Origin: Cryobacterium algoricola
GTDB taxonomy: Bacteria; Actinomycetota; Actinomycetes; Actinomycetales; Microbacteriaceae
NCBI RefSeq assembly: GCF_004402485.1
Contig: NZ_SOFG01000011.1
Coordinates: 620,001-684,000, forward strand
Direction: 5' to 3'
DNA length: 64,000 bases
Shown: positions 34,070-43,307 of the stretch, in pieces
Layout of the letters: the number at the start of each line of letters is the position of its first letter
Position numbering within the stretch: position 1 is the first letter of the stretch
Translations under genes and position numbers: made by a program
The notes under the pieces: generated by a model
What the model was told of the DNA's origin: nothing
Seen by the model: the letters and a program-made list of their open reading frames with translations, nothing else
Database searches by the model: none

Positions 34070-34750
34070 TCAGTAGACGATGACACCATCGCGGTCGCTG
34101 AACAATCCGCTCGGACCGGCTGCATCGATTGTCGCCATCGCGATCACGGCATCCGTGCCCTCTGTCACGGTCTGGTGTCCACTGTGACCGTTGAGATCTG
34201 TGGACGTGTAGCCGGGATCGATCGCGTTCACCCGCATGGACGGCAGCATTTTGCTGTACTGAAGGGTCAGCATGATCACCGCGGCCTTGGACGTCATGTA
34301 GCCGAGGCCGGTGATCGTCGATTCGACGCGGGCGGGGTCTGTGACAAAACGCGGGAACCCGAGGCCACTCGCGACGTTGACGATCACGGGGTTGCCGGAC
34401 GCCCTCAGCAGCGGCAGGGCGGCCCTGGTGACACGCACGATCGAGTAGACGTTGGTGTCGAAGACCGCGGCCAGGTCCTCCGCACCGAATTCGTCGACTC
34501 CGGCGTGCGAGCCGACGATCCCGGCATTGTTTATCAGCACGTCCAGTGCGGGCAGTGAGGCGAGGGCGGATGCGACCGACTCGTCGTTCGTCACGTCCAG
34601 GTGCACGACATGGGCACCGAGTGCGGCGGCCTCCGTTCCCTTCGAGAGATCGCGCATGCCCGCATAGACCGTGTGGCCGGCCTCGAGGAGACGGCGCGTG
34701 GTTTCGAGTCCGAGGCCCTTGTTGGCGCCGGTGATGAGTGTTGTTGTCAT
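34070..34750 (-). CDS. Short-chain dehydrogenase/reductase
   Basis: A 226-residue SDR: TLITGANKGLGLETTRRLLEAGH cofactor loop, INNAGIVG, then NVASGLGFPRFV with Ser and LGYMTSKAAV with Tyr and Lys. The C-terminal VNAIDPGYTSTDLNGHSGHQTVTEG is usual for carbonyl-reductase-like SDRs. The start is ATG 34750. It is divergent from an XRE/MmyB-type regulator, a common pairing in actinobacteria. Confidence 0.9.
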   Translation of the reverse strand: MTTTLITGANKGLGLETTRRLLEAGHTVYAGMRDLSKGTEAAALGAHVVHLDVTNDESVASALASLPALDVLINNAGIVGSHAGVDEFGAEDLAAVFDTNVYSIVRVTRAALPLLRASGNPVIVNVASGLGFPRFVTDPARVESTITGLGYMTSKAAVIMLTLQYSKMLPSMRVNAIDPGYTSTDLNGHSGHQTVTEGTDAVIAMATIDAAGPSGLFSDRDGVIVY

Positions 34751-34835
34751 GAATCCAGCCTGCGGTCGTGGCCGCGACACTTGCTGGCACTGTCAGTACC
34801 ACCCGCCGTCCAGCCAGGAAGGCCAGAGTGGAGCC

Positions 34836-35663
34836 ATGCCAGAACTCGCTTCCCTGCTCCGCGCCTGGCGCGACCGAATCACTCCCGTCGAGGCGGGACT
34901 GCCCTCCGGTGGAGACCGACGTTCTCCGGGGTTGCGCCGTGAGGAGCTCGCGATGCTGGCCAACCTCAGCGTGGACTACATCGTGCGTCTCGAGCAGGGC
35001 CGCGCCACGCATCCGTCAACGCAGGTGCTCGGTTCCCTCGCCCGCGCGCTTCGACTCACCGACGACGAACGGGACCACCTCTTCCGGATAGGTGGAGTGG
35101 CGGTGCCGACGAAGACCATGGTCCCCCGGCACGTGACGCCGGGAGTTCAGCACATCGTCGACCGGCTCAGTGAAGTGCCGGTTGCGGTCTTCTCTGCCGC
35201 TTGGGACACCCTTCTGGTCAACGACCTCTGGCTGACCTTGTTCGGTGAGGTTCGGGCGGCGGGACGCGGTTCCAACCTGCTCTGGAACCGGTTCGCCGGT
35301 GGCCCGTCGTTCGTCGAGCACAGCCCGGAGCATCTGGCCGAGTTCCACCGCGACCTCGTCGCCGACGTGCACGTGGCCTCGACCCGGTACCCGGACGACA
35401 CCGCGCTCTCCGATCTCATCGCCGACCTGCGCGCGACCTCGGCCGAGTTCGAACGGTTGTGGAGCTCGGCGACATTCGGGGAACACCGCGAGTCCCGGAA
35501 GACCGTGCAGAACGCCCTCGTCGGACCGATCACCTTCGACTGCGATGTGCTGGCCATCCCAGGGGGCGACCTGAAGATCGTCGTGTACACCGTGGTTCCC
35601 GGCTCAGCGGATGCCGCCAGGCTCGACCTGCTGAAGGTGAGCGCCATCCGGACCTTCGCCTGA
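34836..35663 (+). CDS. XRE-family regulator with MmyB-like ligand domain
   Basis: A 275-residue protein. An N-terminal HTH (LRAWRDRITPVEAGLP, GLRREELAMLANLSVDYIVRLEQGRATHPSTQVLGSLARALRL) is followed by the MmyB-like domain (VPVAVFSAAWDTLLVNDLWLTLFG, then NLLWNRF and HLAEFHRDLVADVHVASTRYPDD). MmyB-like domains bind fatty-acid-like ligands. ATG 34836 follows AGGAAGG. It probably controls the divergent SDR. Confidence 0.92.
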   Translation: MPELASLLRAWRDRITPVEAGLPSGGDRRSPGLRREELAMLANLSVDYIVRLEQGRATHPSTQVLGSLARALRLTDDERDHLFRIGGVAVPTKTMVPRHVTPGVQHIVDRLSEVPVAVFSAAWDTLLVNDLWLTLFGEVRAAGRGSNLLWNRFAGGPSFVEHSPEHLAEFHRDLVADVHVASTRYPDDTALSDLIADLRATSAEFERLWSSATFGEHRESRKTVQNALVGPITFDCDVLAIPGGDLKIVVYTVVPGSADAARLDLLKVSAIRTFA

Positions 35664-35726
35664 TGCCCTGTTGTCACCCGGGGTCGGTCGGGCTACGGTC
35701 GTGAATCGACGTCTCAGGGAGTGCGC

Positions 35727-36155
35727 ATGACCGATGAACCCAGGCCCTTCGAAGTCCACGAATCGGGGGCACTGTTCCACGGAACGAAAGCGAACCTCGC
35801 CGTGGGGGACCTGTTGGTGCCCGGGCGCGGCTCGAACTTCGAGGCGGGACGGACGACGAACTACGTCTACCTGACGGCGACACTGGATGCCGCGACGTGG
35901 GGGGCCGAACTGGCCGCGGGAGACGGCCGCGGCCACATCTACATCGTGGAACCGACGGGTGCCCTCGAAGACGACCCCAACGTGACGGACAAGAAGTTCC
36001 CCGGCAACCCGACCCGGTCGTACCGCACCACGGAACCGGTCACGATTGTCGGCGAGCTCATGGACTGGACGGGACACTCCCCCGATCGGTTGCAGGCCAT
36101 GCGCGACGGCCTCGCCGAGCTGAAGCGTCGGGGCCTCGCGGTCATCGACGACTAG
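35727..36155 (+). CDS. arr: NAD+-rifampin ADP-ribosyltransferase (Arr)
   Basis: A 142-residue enzyme that inactivates rifamycins by ADP-ribosylation. Recognisable parts are LFHGTKANLAVGDLLVPG, NYVYLTATLDAATWGAELA, GHIYIVEPTGALEDDPNVTDKKFPGNPTRSYRT and the terminal GELMDW. The His, Tyr and Asp of the Arr active site are in FHGT, VYLTA and LMDW. The length matches the family. ATG 35727 is preceded by GGGA. It sits alone in chromosomal context, as intrinsic arr genes of actinobacteria do. Confidence 0.93.
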   Translation: MTDEPRPFEVHESGALFHGTKANLAVGDLLVPGRGSNFEAGRTTNYVYLTATLDAATWGAELAAGDGRGHIYIVEPTGALEDDPNVTDKKFPGNPTRSYRTTEPVTIVGELMDWTGHSPDRLQAMRDGLAELKRRGLAVIDD

Positions 36156-36173
36156 GAGCACCAGGGCCCCGCA

Positions 36174-36204
36174 CCGGGTACGTCACCGCGCGTGACGTAC
36201 CCGG
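36174..36204. terminator. Bidirectional hairpin between arr and pgi
   Basis: Arms of 13 bp around GGGTACGTCAC / GTGACGTACCC with a 5-nt loop lie between the convergent arr and pgi genes. Confidence 0.8.
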
Positions 36205-36209
36205 GCGCC

Positions 36210-37937
36210 TCAGTTGCGCAGCTCGAGGTACTTCGAGATCAGGGCCTTCGTCGAGGAGTCCTGGGCCGCGAGAGCGTCCGCATCCCCGTCGACGGCGGGA
36301 GCGACCTGAAGCGCCAGCTGCTTTCCCAGTTCGACGCCCCACTGGTCGAACGAGTCGATGCCCCAGATCGTGCCTTCGGTGAACACGATGTGCTCGTAGA
36401 GCGCGATGAGCTGGCCGACGACGCTCGGAGTCAGGGCCGGCGCGAGGATCGACGTGGTCGGACGGTTCCCGCTGAACGAGCGAGCCGGAACCACGGACTC
36501 ATCGGTGCCTTCTGCCCGCACCTCCGCGGCCGTCTTGCCGAAGGCGAGCGCCTTGGTCTGGGCGAAGAAGTTCGCCATGAACAGCCCGTGGACGTCCTGG
36601 CCTGGCTCGACGGCGGCGCCGTCGCCCGTCTCGTCCTTCAGCGGGTGCGCGGGATTCGCGACGGCGATGAAGTCAGCCGGAACCAGGCGCGTGCCCTGGT
36701 GGATGAGCTGGTAGAACGCGTGCTGGCCGTTCGTGCCCGGTTCGCCCCAGAAGATCTCGCCGGTGTCTGTCGTGACGGGGGTCCCGTCCCAGCGGACGCT
36801 CTTCCCGTTCGACTCCATCGTGAGCTGCTGGAGGTAGGCCGGGAAGCGGTGCAGGTACTGTGCGTATGGGAGCACGGCGTGACTCTGAGCCTTGAGGAAG
36901 TTGGAATACCAGACGTTGAGAAGCCCCATCAGCACGGGCACGTTCTGTTCGAGGGGCGCTGTGCGCATGTGCTCGTCGACGGTGTGGAAACCGGAGAGGA
37001 ATGCGCGCCAGTTGTCGGGGCCGATGGCGACGACCACGGATGTCCCGATGGCGGCGTCGATCGAGAACCGGCCCCCGACCCAGTCCCAGAAGCCGAACGC
37101 GTTCTCCGGGTCAATGCCGAAGGCGGCGACCTTGTCGAGGGCGGTCGACACGGCGACGAAGTGCTTGGCGACGGCGTCGGAACGGGCGGCGTCGGTGTCC
37201 GCGATGGCGCCGGAGGCGAGCAGCTGGTTCCAGAGCCACTCGCGGGCGAGGCGGGCGTTCGTGAGCGTCTCGAGGGTGCCGAACGTCTTGGAGGCGACGA
37301 TGAAGAGAGTAGTCTCCGGGTCGAGGTTCGCCGTCTTCTCGTAGACATCCGTCGGGTCGATGTTGGAGACAAAGCGGCACTCGAGGCCCGCCTGCACATA
37401 CGGCTTCAGTGCTTCGTAGACCATGACGGGGCCGAGGTCGGACCCGCCGATCCCGATGTTGACGACGGTCTTAATGGCTTTGCCGCTTATACCGGTCCAC
37501 GCGCCAGACCTCACCTTGTCGGCGAATGCGTAGACCTTGTCGAGGGTGGCGTGGACGTCGGCGTCGATGTCCGCACCGTCGACGACGAAGCCGGCCGGCG
37601 GCACGAGGCCCACGCCGTCCTTCGGGCGGCGGAGGGCGGTGTGGAGAACCGCGCGGTCTTCGGTCACGTTGATGTGTTCGCCGGAGATCATGGCACTGAA
37701 ACGGCCGGGGACGTCGACGTCCTGTGCGAGCTGCAGGAGCTGGGCAAGGATCTCATCCGTCAGGAGGTTCTTCGACAGGTCGACCGTGAGGTCCCCCGCC
37801 TGAAACGTATAGCGACCGGCTCGTCCCGGGTCGGTGGCGAACCACTCGCGGAGATCAGGCGAGAATCCCTCGGCGATGCCGGCGAGCTGACTCCACGCGT
37901 CGGTGGACGTGGGATCAACGGGGGCGAATTCGGTCAT
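36210..37937 (-). CDS. pgi: Glucose-6-phosphate isomerase
   Basis: A 575-residue cytosolic enzyme converting glucose 6-phosphate and fructose 6-phosphate. [20 protein letters not shown] is the sugar-phosphate site, [19 protein letters not shown] follows, then [18 protein letters not shown] and [32 protein letters not shown] is the PGI signature 2 region. The C-terminal [14 protein letters not shown] is the other signature. ATG 37937 is preceded by AGGAGGAA. The length fits the actinobacterial form. Confidence 0.95.
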   Translation of the reverse strand: MTEFAPVDPTSTDAWSQLAGIAEGFSPDLREWFATDPGRAGRYTFQAGDLTVDLSKNLLTDEILAQLLQLAQDVDVPGRFSAMISGEHINVTEDRAVLHTALRRPKDGVGLVPPAGFVVDGADIDADVHATLDKVYAFADKVRSGAWTGISGKAIKTVVNIGIGGSDLGPVMVYEALKPYVQAGLECRFVSNIDPTDVYEKTANLDPETTLFIVASKTFGTLETLTNARLAREWLWNQLLASGAIADTDAARSDAVAKHFVAVSTALDKVAAFGIDPENAFGFWDWVGGRFSIDAAIGTSVVVAIGPDNWRAFLSGFHTVDEHMRTAPLEQNVPVLMGLLNVWYSNFLKAQSHAVLPYAQYLHRFPAYLQQLTMESNGKSVRWDGTPVTTDTGEIFWGEPGTNGQHAFYQLIHQGTRLVPADFIAVANPAHPLKDETGDGAAVEPGQDVHGLFMANFFAQTKALAFGKTAAEVRAEGTDESVVPARSFSGNRPTTSILAPALTPSVVGQLIALYEHIVFTEGTIWGIDSFDQWGVELGKQLALQVAPAVDGDADALAAQDSSTKALISKYLELRN

Positions 37938-38077
37938 GGATTCCTCCTGGACTATGGATCGGTAAATCGCCCGCGACTCCCGCAATTCAGCGAGGCGGAC
38001 CGCTTACAAGCCTATGACCGTGTTCGACGACGGTGGAACGCTTCGGCAAGCCGTCTCGGTGGCGCTCATCTCATGCG

Positions 38078-40156
38078 TCAGCGGTATCGTGCGAGGGACG
38101 GCGTCAGCAACCAGGCGCCCGCCGCACAGGCGAGCGGCGTTGCGCCCGCCACGATGACCAGCAGAGCCCAGGGCGGGGCGAATACACTGCCCGACCCGGG
38201 GAGATCCATCGCGAACACGCTCACCAGACCGATGACCGCCCCGAGGGCCGACCCGGTCCCCACCACGGTCAACGCCTGCCATGCTGCGACCGTGCGCAGC
38301 GTCGATGGAGCTGCCCCGATGGAGTGGAGCGTCTGCGAATCGCGACGACCTTCCGTTCGAGCCAGGGTCATGGCCACGACAGCGGCAGCGAAGACGATTG
38401 CCAGGCTGGAGACGAGCGTCAGCCATGCGGACGCTCCGTCCTCGGCCGGACCGGCCTCGAAATATGCTGCGAGCCCTGCGGCTCCCGGGATGCCTGCCAG
38501 CCCGTCGGCGAGTGCGCGCAGTTCCGCGTCCGTGGGGTTCCGAGTTGTTGTGGCGAGGATCTGGCTGGGCTCGGTGGGGAGCCCCAGACGCTCTGCTGTC
38601 TCCCGCGAGATCACGACTCCGTACGGGAGCACATGAGTCACGTCCGCGACGACCGCCTCGAGGTGCACAGACTTCAGCCCGCTCGTCGCGGAGCCGCCCG
38701 ACACGGCGAGTTCGATCGACCCGTCAGCGTCGACGAGCTGCGAGTGCAGGGCCACGGCTTCGCCCTGGTCCAGGGCGGCGAGGGCTGCCGGACTCGGCTC
38801 CCTGCCGAGAATCGCCGCGAGAGTCGATGAGTCGCCGACGACGATGTCCGCAGGAACAGCACCGACCTCATGTCCCGCGGTGTACCAGTCCCGACAGTGC
38901 GGGTCCGGGGCGAGCGGCGTGAACCGGTCGTTCCCGGGCGCATCACTCGTGCACCGGTTGGCAGGGGGCGTGAGCACCCCCGACATCCGCTTCACGGTGC
39001 CATCCATCGCGGCCGTCCGGGCGGTCTCGACGATGGTCAGGCGACCGACAGGCAATTGGTCCGCGAACGCGGTCTCGACGGCTTTCGCAAGACCGTCGCC
39101 ATCCGTTCCTGGGGCGAGAGTCGGACCCAACGTGGTGTTCTGCTCTCCCGGGTAGGAGATCAGGGCCGCCTGCACACCGCCCGGCATCATCAGATACGGA
39201 TACGCGACCCGGTTGGTGGCGTCCGCGGTGCCCTGGGAGCACAACACGAAGACCGCCAGAAACGTCGTGCCCATGATCGCGGCGATGACCGGCTGGTGAC
39301 GGGCTCGATTGCGGTCGGCGTCGCGCGCTGCAAGTCGCGCGGCAAGACCCCATTTCCCGGATTCGACGCCCCAGCGCCGGAGGAGGAAAGGCGTCGCAGT
39401 GATGGCACCAGTGAGCAGAACGATCGCCGCCACGAAAGGTGCGGGACCCGTGACGGCACTGAGCCACGGGAACGTGCCCGCTGCCGACTGCCGCGCACTG
39501 ACCCCGAGGATGCCGGAACCCAGTGCGACGATGCCGCCGCCCACGCAACAGACGACGCTGAGGACCAGATGCCGCGGGCGAGGTGCGGGCAGGGTGCTCC
39601 CGCGAATGGCCATCACCACGTCCGGTCGGGAGGCGGCGAAGGCGGGAGGCAGGGCCGCGAGCCAGCCGAGACCGGCGGCGAAGGCGATCAGCACAGCGAT
39701 GAGGAGCGCCGAGACCGTCGGCTCGCCGCCGGAGGTCGTGACGAGCACGCACCCGATGCCCGTACCTGCCAGCACTCCGACAGCACCTCCGAGCCCGCCA
39801 ATCAGCGGGCCGGTCAGGCTCACTATCGCGACGAGGACCGCACGGCTCGTGCCGACACTCGCGACGATGCCCAGTGACCGCTGTTGCGCCTGTGCCGCGA
39901 CGAGGAAGGCCGAGCCGGCGAGCAGACAGACCAAACCGACCACGAACGCAAGCACCAGGACGAGGACACCGCCCTCGGCCCCGGCGGCGATACCCCGATC
40001 CGTGAGCCGGGGCGCTCCGGGGCTCACGAGGACCACGCTGCCAACGGCGAGGATGCTGACCGGAATCGCGATCAGGGTTGCGATCAGCGCGGTTCGCGCC
40101 ACCTCACGCTTCACTTCACGAAGTGCGATCCGCGACGCAAGCCGTGCGGTGCTCAT
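38078..40156 (-). CDS. FtsX-like permease family membrane protein
   Basis: A 692-residue protein with hydrophobic segments near 20-45, 65-90, 105-135, 145-170, 195-220, 235-255 and four more near 280-300 and 570-690, and a large extracytoplasmic region in between. The C-terminal SLAIVFAAAVVAMTLARTEGRRDSQTLHSIGAAPSTLRTVAAWQA is the FtsX/MacB permease signature (ArtEGRR..l..lGa). No ATPase gene is adjacent. It follows a small membrane protein by 7 nt. Confidence 0.85.
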   Translation of the reverse strand: MSTARLASRIALREVKREVARTALIATLIAIPVSILAVGSVVLVSPGAPRLTDRGIAAGAEGGVLVLVLAFVVGLVCLLAGSAFLVAAQAQQRSLGIVASVGTSRAVLVAIVSLTGPLIGGLGGAVGVLAGTGIGCVLVTTSGGEPTVSALLIAVLIAFAAGLGWLAALPPAFAASRPDVVMAIRGSTLPAPRPRHLVLSVVCCVGGGIVALGSGILGVSARQSAAGTFPWLSAVTGPAPFVAAIVLLTGAITATPFLLRRWGVESGKWGLAARLAARDADRNRARHQPVIAAIMGTTFLAVFVLCSQGTADATNRVAYPYLMMPGGVQAALISYPGEQNTTLGPTLAPGTDGDGLAKAVETAFADQLPVGRLTIVETARTAAMDGTVKRMSGVLTPPANRCTSDAPGNDRFTPLAPDPHCRDWYTAGHEVGAVPADIVVGDSSTLAAILGREPSPAALAALDQGEAVALHSQLVDADGSIELAVSGGSATSGLKSVHLEAVVADVTHVLPYGVVISRETAERLGLPTEPSQILATTTRNPTDAELRALADGLAGIPGAAGLAAYFEAGPAEDGASAWLTLVSSLAIVFAAAVVAMTLARTEGRRDSQTLHSIGAAPSTLRTVAAWQALTVVGTGSALGAVIGLVSVFAMDLPGSGSVFAPPWALLVIVAGATPLACAAGAWLLTPSLARYR

Positions 40157-40163
40157 GTCGAAC

Positions 40164-40400
40164 CTACCGACCAGCCTTGCGATTCACGGAATGAACGAAC
40201 ATCCCCGCCGCAGCGAGAGCGAACATCACCGCGGCGATCAGCACGATCCCGAGATTTCCTGCGGCCTGGGAGAGGCTGAAGAGTCCCAGGACGACCAGCC
40301 CGATGCCCTGCACGTATGGGATGTCCAGGTGGCGTTGCCACGCGCGCCTCGCCGTTCCGGAGGGTCTGGGCATGTGCACGCCGTCCTGATCGCCATTCAC
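40164..40400 (-). CDS. Small membrane protein upstream of the FtsX-like permease
   Basis: A 78-residue protein (69 if the ATG at 40373 is used) with two hydrophobic segments, VQGIGLVVLGLFSLSQAAG and GIVLIAAVMFALAAAGMFV. Not assigned to a family. It ends 7 nt before the FtsX-like gene and is probably co-transcribed with it, perhaps as an accessory subunit. Confidence 0.6.
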   Translation of the reverse strand: MNGDQDGVHMPRPSGTARRAWQRHLDIPYVQGIGLVVLGLFSLSQAAGNLGIVLIAAVMFALAAAGMFVHSVNRKAGR

Positions 40401-40643
40401 AAATTGTCATCGTGGCCGTCGCCAGCCGAGGAAAATATCCAGTTCACACGGGATAATTGCGAGGATACTCTCTCGTCGTCGATTCGAATGGACCGCAACG
40501 CGTACGAGACCGTGTGATTCGCGGCTTCTTCCCGTCCGCATCCTGTTGACCAGTCGGACGACTCGCGTCCAGCGAGTTCCGCTGAGAGGTGACATGCAGA
40601 ACTGTGTGACACTCGAGTGTTCCGCTCCACGAAAGGATGATCG
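40401..40643. promoter_or_regulatory. Divergent promoter region with a 12-bp palindrome
   Basis: Between the permease unit and the gene at 40644. A perfect palindrome ACACTCGAGTGT occurs at 40609-40620, close to GAAAGGA, the ribosome site of the plus-strand gene. No gene is seen. Confidence 0.4.
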
Positions 40644-41111
40644 ATGTCGTCAGTGCCCACTGCATTCGCACTTCGCCGCACCGCAGGTCTCACCGTTGCG
40701 GCCGGTTCGCTGTTCGTCGCGGTCGGAGCAGGTGCGTGGATCACGGTCACGAAGCAACTCCGCGATGAAAAGATCACAGTGCCCGGCAATGCCCCCATTC
40801 TCGCGGGCAAGCCGGTGCAGGGTCCGGTGACGGCCTACGTCGAAGCGCTCGTCATCAAGGGCAATGCCGAGCGCGGAGCAGGCGGGCGCACATTCGCCGA
40901 CATCAGTGCGGCGCTGAGAGGTGTTGATGCGAGCAGCGACGAGGCAGTCGAGCTGCGCAAACAGAGCGCGGCGTTGTCAACGGGCGCGTCGCTGCGCACC
41001 TCGCTGCTGACGTCGGTGCTCGCGTACGGGGTCAGCGCCTTCGCCGGCGGGCTCGGCGCCTTCTTTCTGATCGTGGGCACGCAACTGCGTCAGGTCGACG
41101 CAGCTGGCTAG
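40644..41111 (+). CDS. Hypothetical two-helix membrane protein
   Basis: A 155-residue protein with hydrophobic helices at about 12-33 (AGLTVAAGSLFVAVGAGAWI) and about 120-145, and a 75-residue external region with VPGNAPILAGKPVQGPVTAYVEALVIKGNAERGAGGRTFADI. I recall similar actinobacterial proteins being misnamed as ring-opening dioxygenase LigA; no such catalytic motif exists here. AAAGGA precedes the ATG. Function unknown. Confidence 0.75.
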   Translation: MSSVPTAFALRRTAGLTVAAGSLFVAVGAGAWITVTKQLRDEKITVPGNAPILAGKPVQGPVTAYVEALVIKGNAERGAGGRTFADISAALRGVDASSDEAVELRKQSAALSTGASLRTSLLTSVLAYGVSAFAGGLGAFFLIVGTQLRQVDAAG

Positions 41112-41262
41112 GGAGATTCGCCAATCTGCCGCCTGAAGTGTCGGGACTGTCCCCGCTGGATCCGTGCCGCTTCAGGAATGAACTACACCCCAGCCCCTGT
41201 TGGTGCGGAAGATCCTCGGTGTTGGGGCCGACGTAAAGTCACTTGTCGGCATGATTGGACCT

Positions 41263-42261
41263 ATGAACTCACGTGCGACGACAATGCGGGCAGTGCGGAA
41301 CACCACACACGGTGGACCTCGGCTCCTCGAAACACACACGATCCCGATTCCCGTCCGCGCACAAGGCGAAGTCCTCGTTGAAGTTCATGCCGCCGGGGTC
41401 GCCTACCCCGACGTGCTCCAATCTCGAGGCGAATACCAGCTGCGCGTCCCTGTTCCGTTCACCATTGGGAGCGAGTTCTCCGGGGTCGTCGCCGACGCCG
41501 ACGCCAATTCGGGATTTGCGGCCGGGGACCGCGTTCTCGGCGTTGCCGGTTCTGGCGCGTTCGCAGACTTTGTGGTCACGCCTGCGGATCGTGTCCTGCC
41601 GCTTCCGGATGAGATCGACTTCATAACGGCGGCGGCCATGCCCATCAATGTCCTGAGCGCAGAATTCGCCCTGGGGGAACGCGGCAATCTGCGTGCGGGC
41701 GAGACGGTGCTCATCCACGGCGCCGCCGGCGGGCTCGGAGTCGCACTCACCCAACAGGCGAAGTTGCGCGGCGCCGAGGTCATCGCCGTCGTCTCCACGC
41801 CGGAAAAGGCCCAACTGGCGCGAGACGTCGGGGCAGACCACGTCATCCGGCCACACGACTTCCTCAGCGAGACTCGCAGGATCACGAACGGCCGCGGGGT
41901 GGACATGGTGCTCGATCCAGTCGGTGGCGAACGGTTCACCGACTCGCTGCGTGCGCTGGCGACCCGCGGCCGGCTTCTCGTTCTCGGGTTCACGGGCGGC
42001 AGCATCCCCACTGTGAAGGTGAACCGCCTGCTCCTGAACAACACGACCATCATCGGCGTCGCGTGGGAGGGCCTGATGCCGACCTGCTCCGTCTCGCTTA
42101 CGGCCCAATGGGAACGTCTGGCACCCTCCGTCGCTCGAGGCGCACTCGCCCCGGTGATCCACGAGGTGGTGGCGTTCGAGGAGGCCGCCGAAGCAGTCGC
42201 CGCTCTTGACGAACGACGGGCTGTCGGGAAGACCGTCCTCGCGGTACACGCCCGCCGTTAG
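41263..42261 (+). CDS. NADPH:quinone oxidoreductase, zinc-free MDR family
   Basis: A 332-residue quinone reductase/enoyl reductase-like MDR. VHAAGVAYPDVLQSRGEYQLRVPVPFTIGSEFSGVV is the QOR N-terminus, AAMPINVLSAEFAL and ETVLIHGAAGGLGVALTQQAKLRGA the NADP loop, and GRGVDMVLDPVGGERFTDSLRALATRGRLLVLGFTGGSIP follows. No zinc ligands. The start is ATG 41263 or 41284; neither has a strong ribosome site. It ends 4 nt into the convergent TetR gene. Confidence 0.88.
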   Translation: MNSRATTMRAVRNTTHGGPRLLETHTIPIPVRAQGEVLVEVHAAGVAYPDVLQSRGEYQLRVPVPFTIGSEFSGVVADADANSGFAAGDRVLGVAGSGAFADFVVTPADRVLPLPDEIDFITAAAMPINVLSAEFALGERGNLRAGETVLIHGAAGGLGVALTQQAKLRGAEVIAVVSTPEKAQLARDVGADHVIRPHDFLSETRRITNGRGVDMVLDPVGGERFTDSLRALATRGRLLVLGFTGGSIPTVKVNRLLLNNTTIIGVAWEGLMPTCSVSLTAQWERLAPSVARGALAPVIHEVVAFEEAAEAVAALDERRAVGKTVLAVHARR

Positions 42262-42866
42262 AGGCCCGGACTGCTGTCGGAGACTCCGCCCCGGTCGCTG
42301 CGTTCCATGCGGGTGACGGCCATATCGACCAGGGCTCGATAGGCGTTGCGCACTATGACGGCATCGAGCGGATCGTCCGGGTGGAGGGAGCGGTAACCCC
42401 ACCACCCCCACATCAGGGCGTCGACAGCGCGGGCCGTGGCCTCCGACAGAGAGCGACGAAGAATCATGATGGAGTCCTTCTGGAGGCCACGGAGGATTTC
42501 CGCAACCCGCGGACTCCGCGCCCCGTAGAGGTGCATCTCTTCATACAAGCGGATGTCCGCGAGCGCTGGAGCGGTTGAGCCACACGTCGCGGACACAAGG
42601 GCCTCAACGACGTCAGCGTCGGTACGGGAGCTGCGCATCGGGGCCGCGTATCGCGGCTCGAGTCCGTCTCGCAAGGTCTCGAACGCGCTGACGATCAACG
42701 TCTCCAGGTCGGCGAAATAGTACGTCGTCGATCCGAGCGGCACGCCGGCCTGCGCTGCGATGCGTCGATACGACGCCGCGTGCACGCCTTCTGTCGCAAT
42801 GACCTCCAGCGCTGCACGAAGGATCCGGGTTCGGCGCTCCGGGTCATTCGGCTTACCCTTCCTCAC
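42258..42866 (-). CDS. TetR/AcrR family transcriptional regulator
   Basis: A 202-residue regulator. The N-terminal helix-turn-helix is RTRILRAALEVIATEGVHAASYRRIAAQAGVPLGSTTYYFADLETLIVSAF. The C-terminal all-helical domain is divergent. The GTG at 42866 is preceded by GAGGAGG, which decides the start over a much longer open frame. Its stop overlaps the convergent quinone reductase by 4 nt. Near the divergent promoter GTAC repeats (42891-42909) may be its operator. Confidence 0.9.
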   Translation of the reverse strand: MRKGKPNDPERRTRILRAALEVIATEGVHAASYRRIAAQAGVPLGSTTYYFADLETLIVSAFETLRDGLEPRYAAPMRSSRTDADVVEALVSATCGSTAPALADIRLYEEMHLYGARSPRVAEILRGLQKDSIMILRRSLSEATARAVDALMWGWWGYRSLHPDDPLDAVIVRNAYRALVDMAVTRMERSDRGGVSDSSPGL

Positions 42867-42890
42867 GCGCCCTCCTCGATGCCAGACAAA

Positions 42891-42909
42891 GTATGTACCA
42901 TTGTACGCA
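42891..42909. promoter_or_regulatory. Candidate TetR operator
   Basis: GTATGTACCATTGTACGCA contains two GTAC cores spaced by 4 nt with partial dyad symmetry, 25 nt upstream of the TetR start and 45 nt upstream of the MmcQ-like gene. Confidence 0.4.
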
Positions 42910-42953
42910 GATTCAGATAGCCCAGAAACGGGCAGTGACCCCAGGAGGACGAC

Positions 42954-43307
42954 ATGCAGGGCGACACACTCCAGCAACACGCCCGTGATGTCGCGGCGTC
43001 GCTCGAGGGCGTCACCAGTGGGCACCCGTTCACTCCGCACCTCGAAGTGTGGAAGGTGCACGAGAAGGTTTTCCTCATCGTCACCGACGATGATCCGGAT
43101 CTGCAGATCATTACCGTGAAAGTTGATCCCCACCAGGCGGACGCGCTCCGTCGTGACGTCGACACAATCACGAGCGGTCGCTATCTTGACAAGCGGCATT
43201 GGATCTCTATCGGACCCGGTGCCGGGATCACGAAACAGCTGATCGAATACCTGGTGCACGCCTCCTACGACCTCGCAGACGACCGCGAACTGGGGCGGCA
43301 GCCGTGA
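42954..43307 (+). CDS. MmcQ/YjbR family protein
   Basis: A 117-residue protein of the MmcQ/YjbR fold (CyaY-like alpha/beta): VTSGHPFTPHLEVWKVHEKVFLIVTDDDPDLQIITVKVDP and SGRYLDKRHWISIGPGAGITKQLIEYLVHASYDL. Members have been suggested to bind DNA. AGGAGG precedes the ATG. The stop overlaps the rarA start (GTGA), so both are translated from one message. Confidence 0.88.
   Translation: MQGDTLQQHARDVAASLEGVTSGHPFTPHLEVWKVHEKVFLIVTDDDPDLQIITVKVDPHQADALRRDVDTITSGRYLDKRHWISIGPGAGITKQLIEYLVHASYDLADDRELGRQP

Noticed and set aside
36192..38636. 814-codon open frame on the plus strand opposite pgi
   Set aside because: Shadow of pgi and the FtsX-like gene; composition is unnatural and no domain is visible.
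40644..41111. Ring-opening dioxygenase LigA
   Set aside because: A recurring misannotation of such proteins; the sequence is a two-helix membrane protein without catalytic residues.
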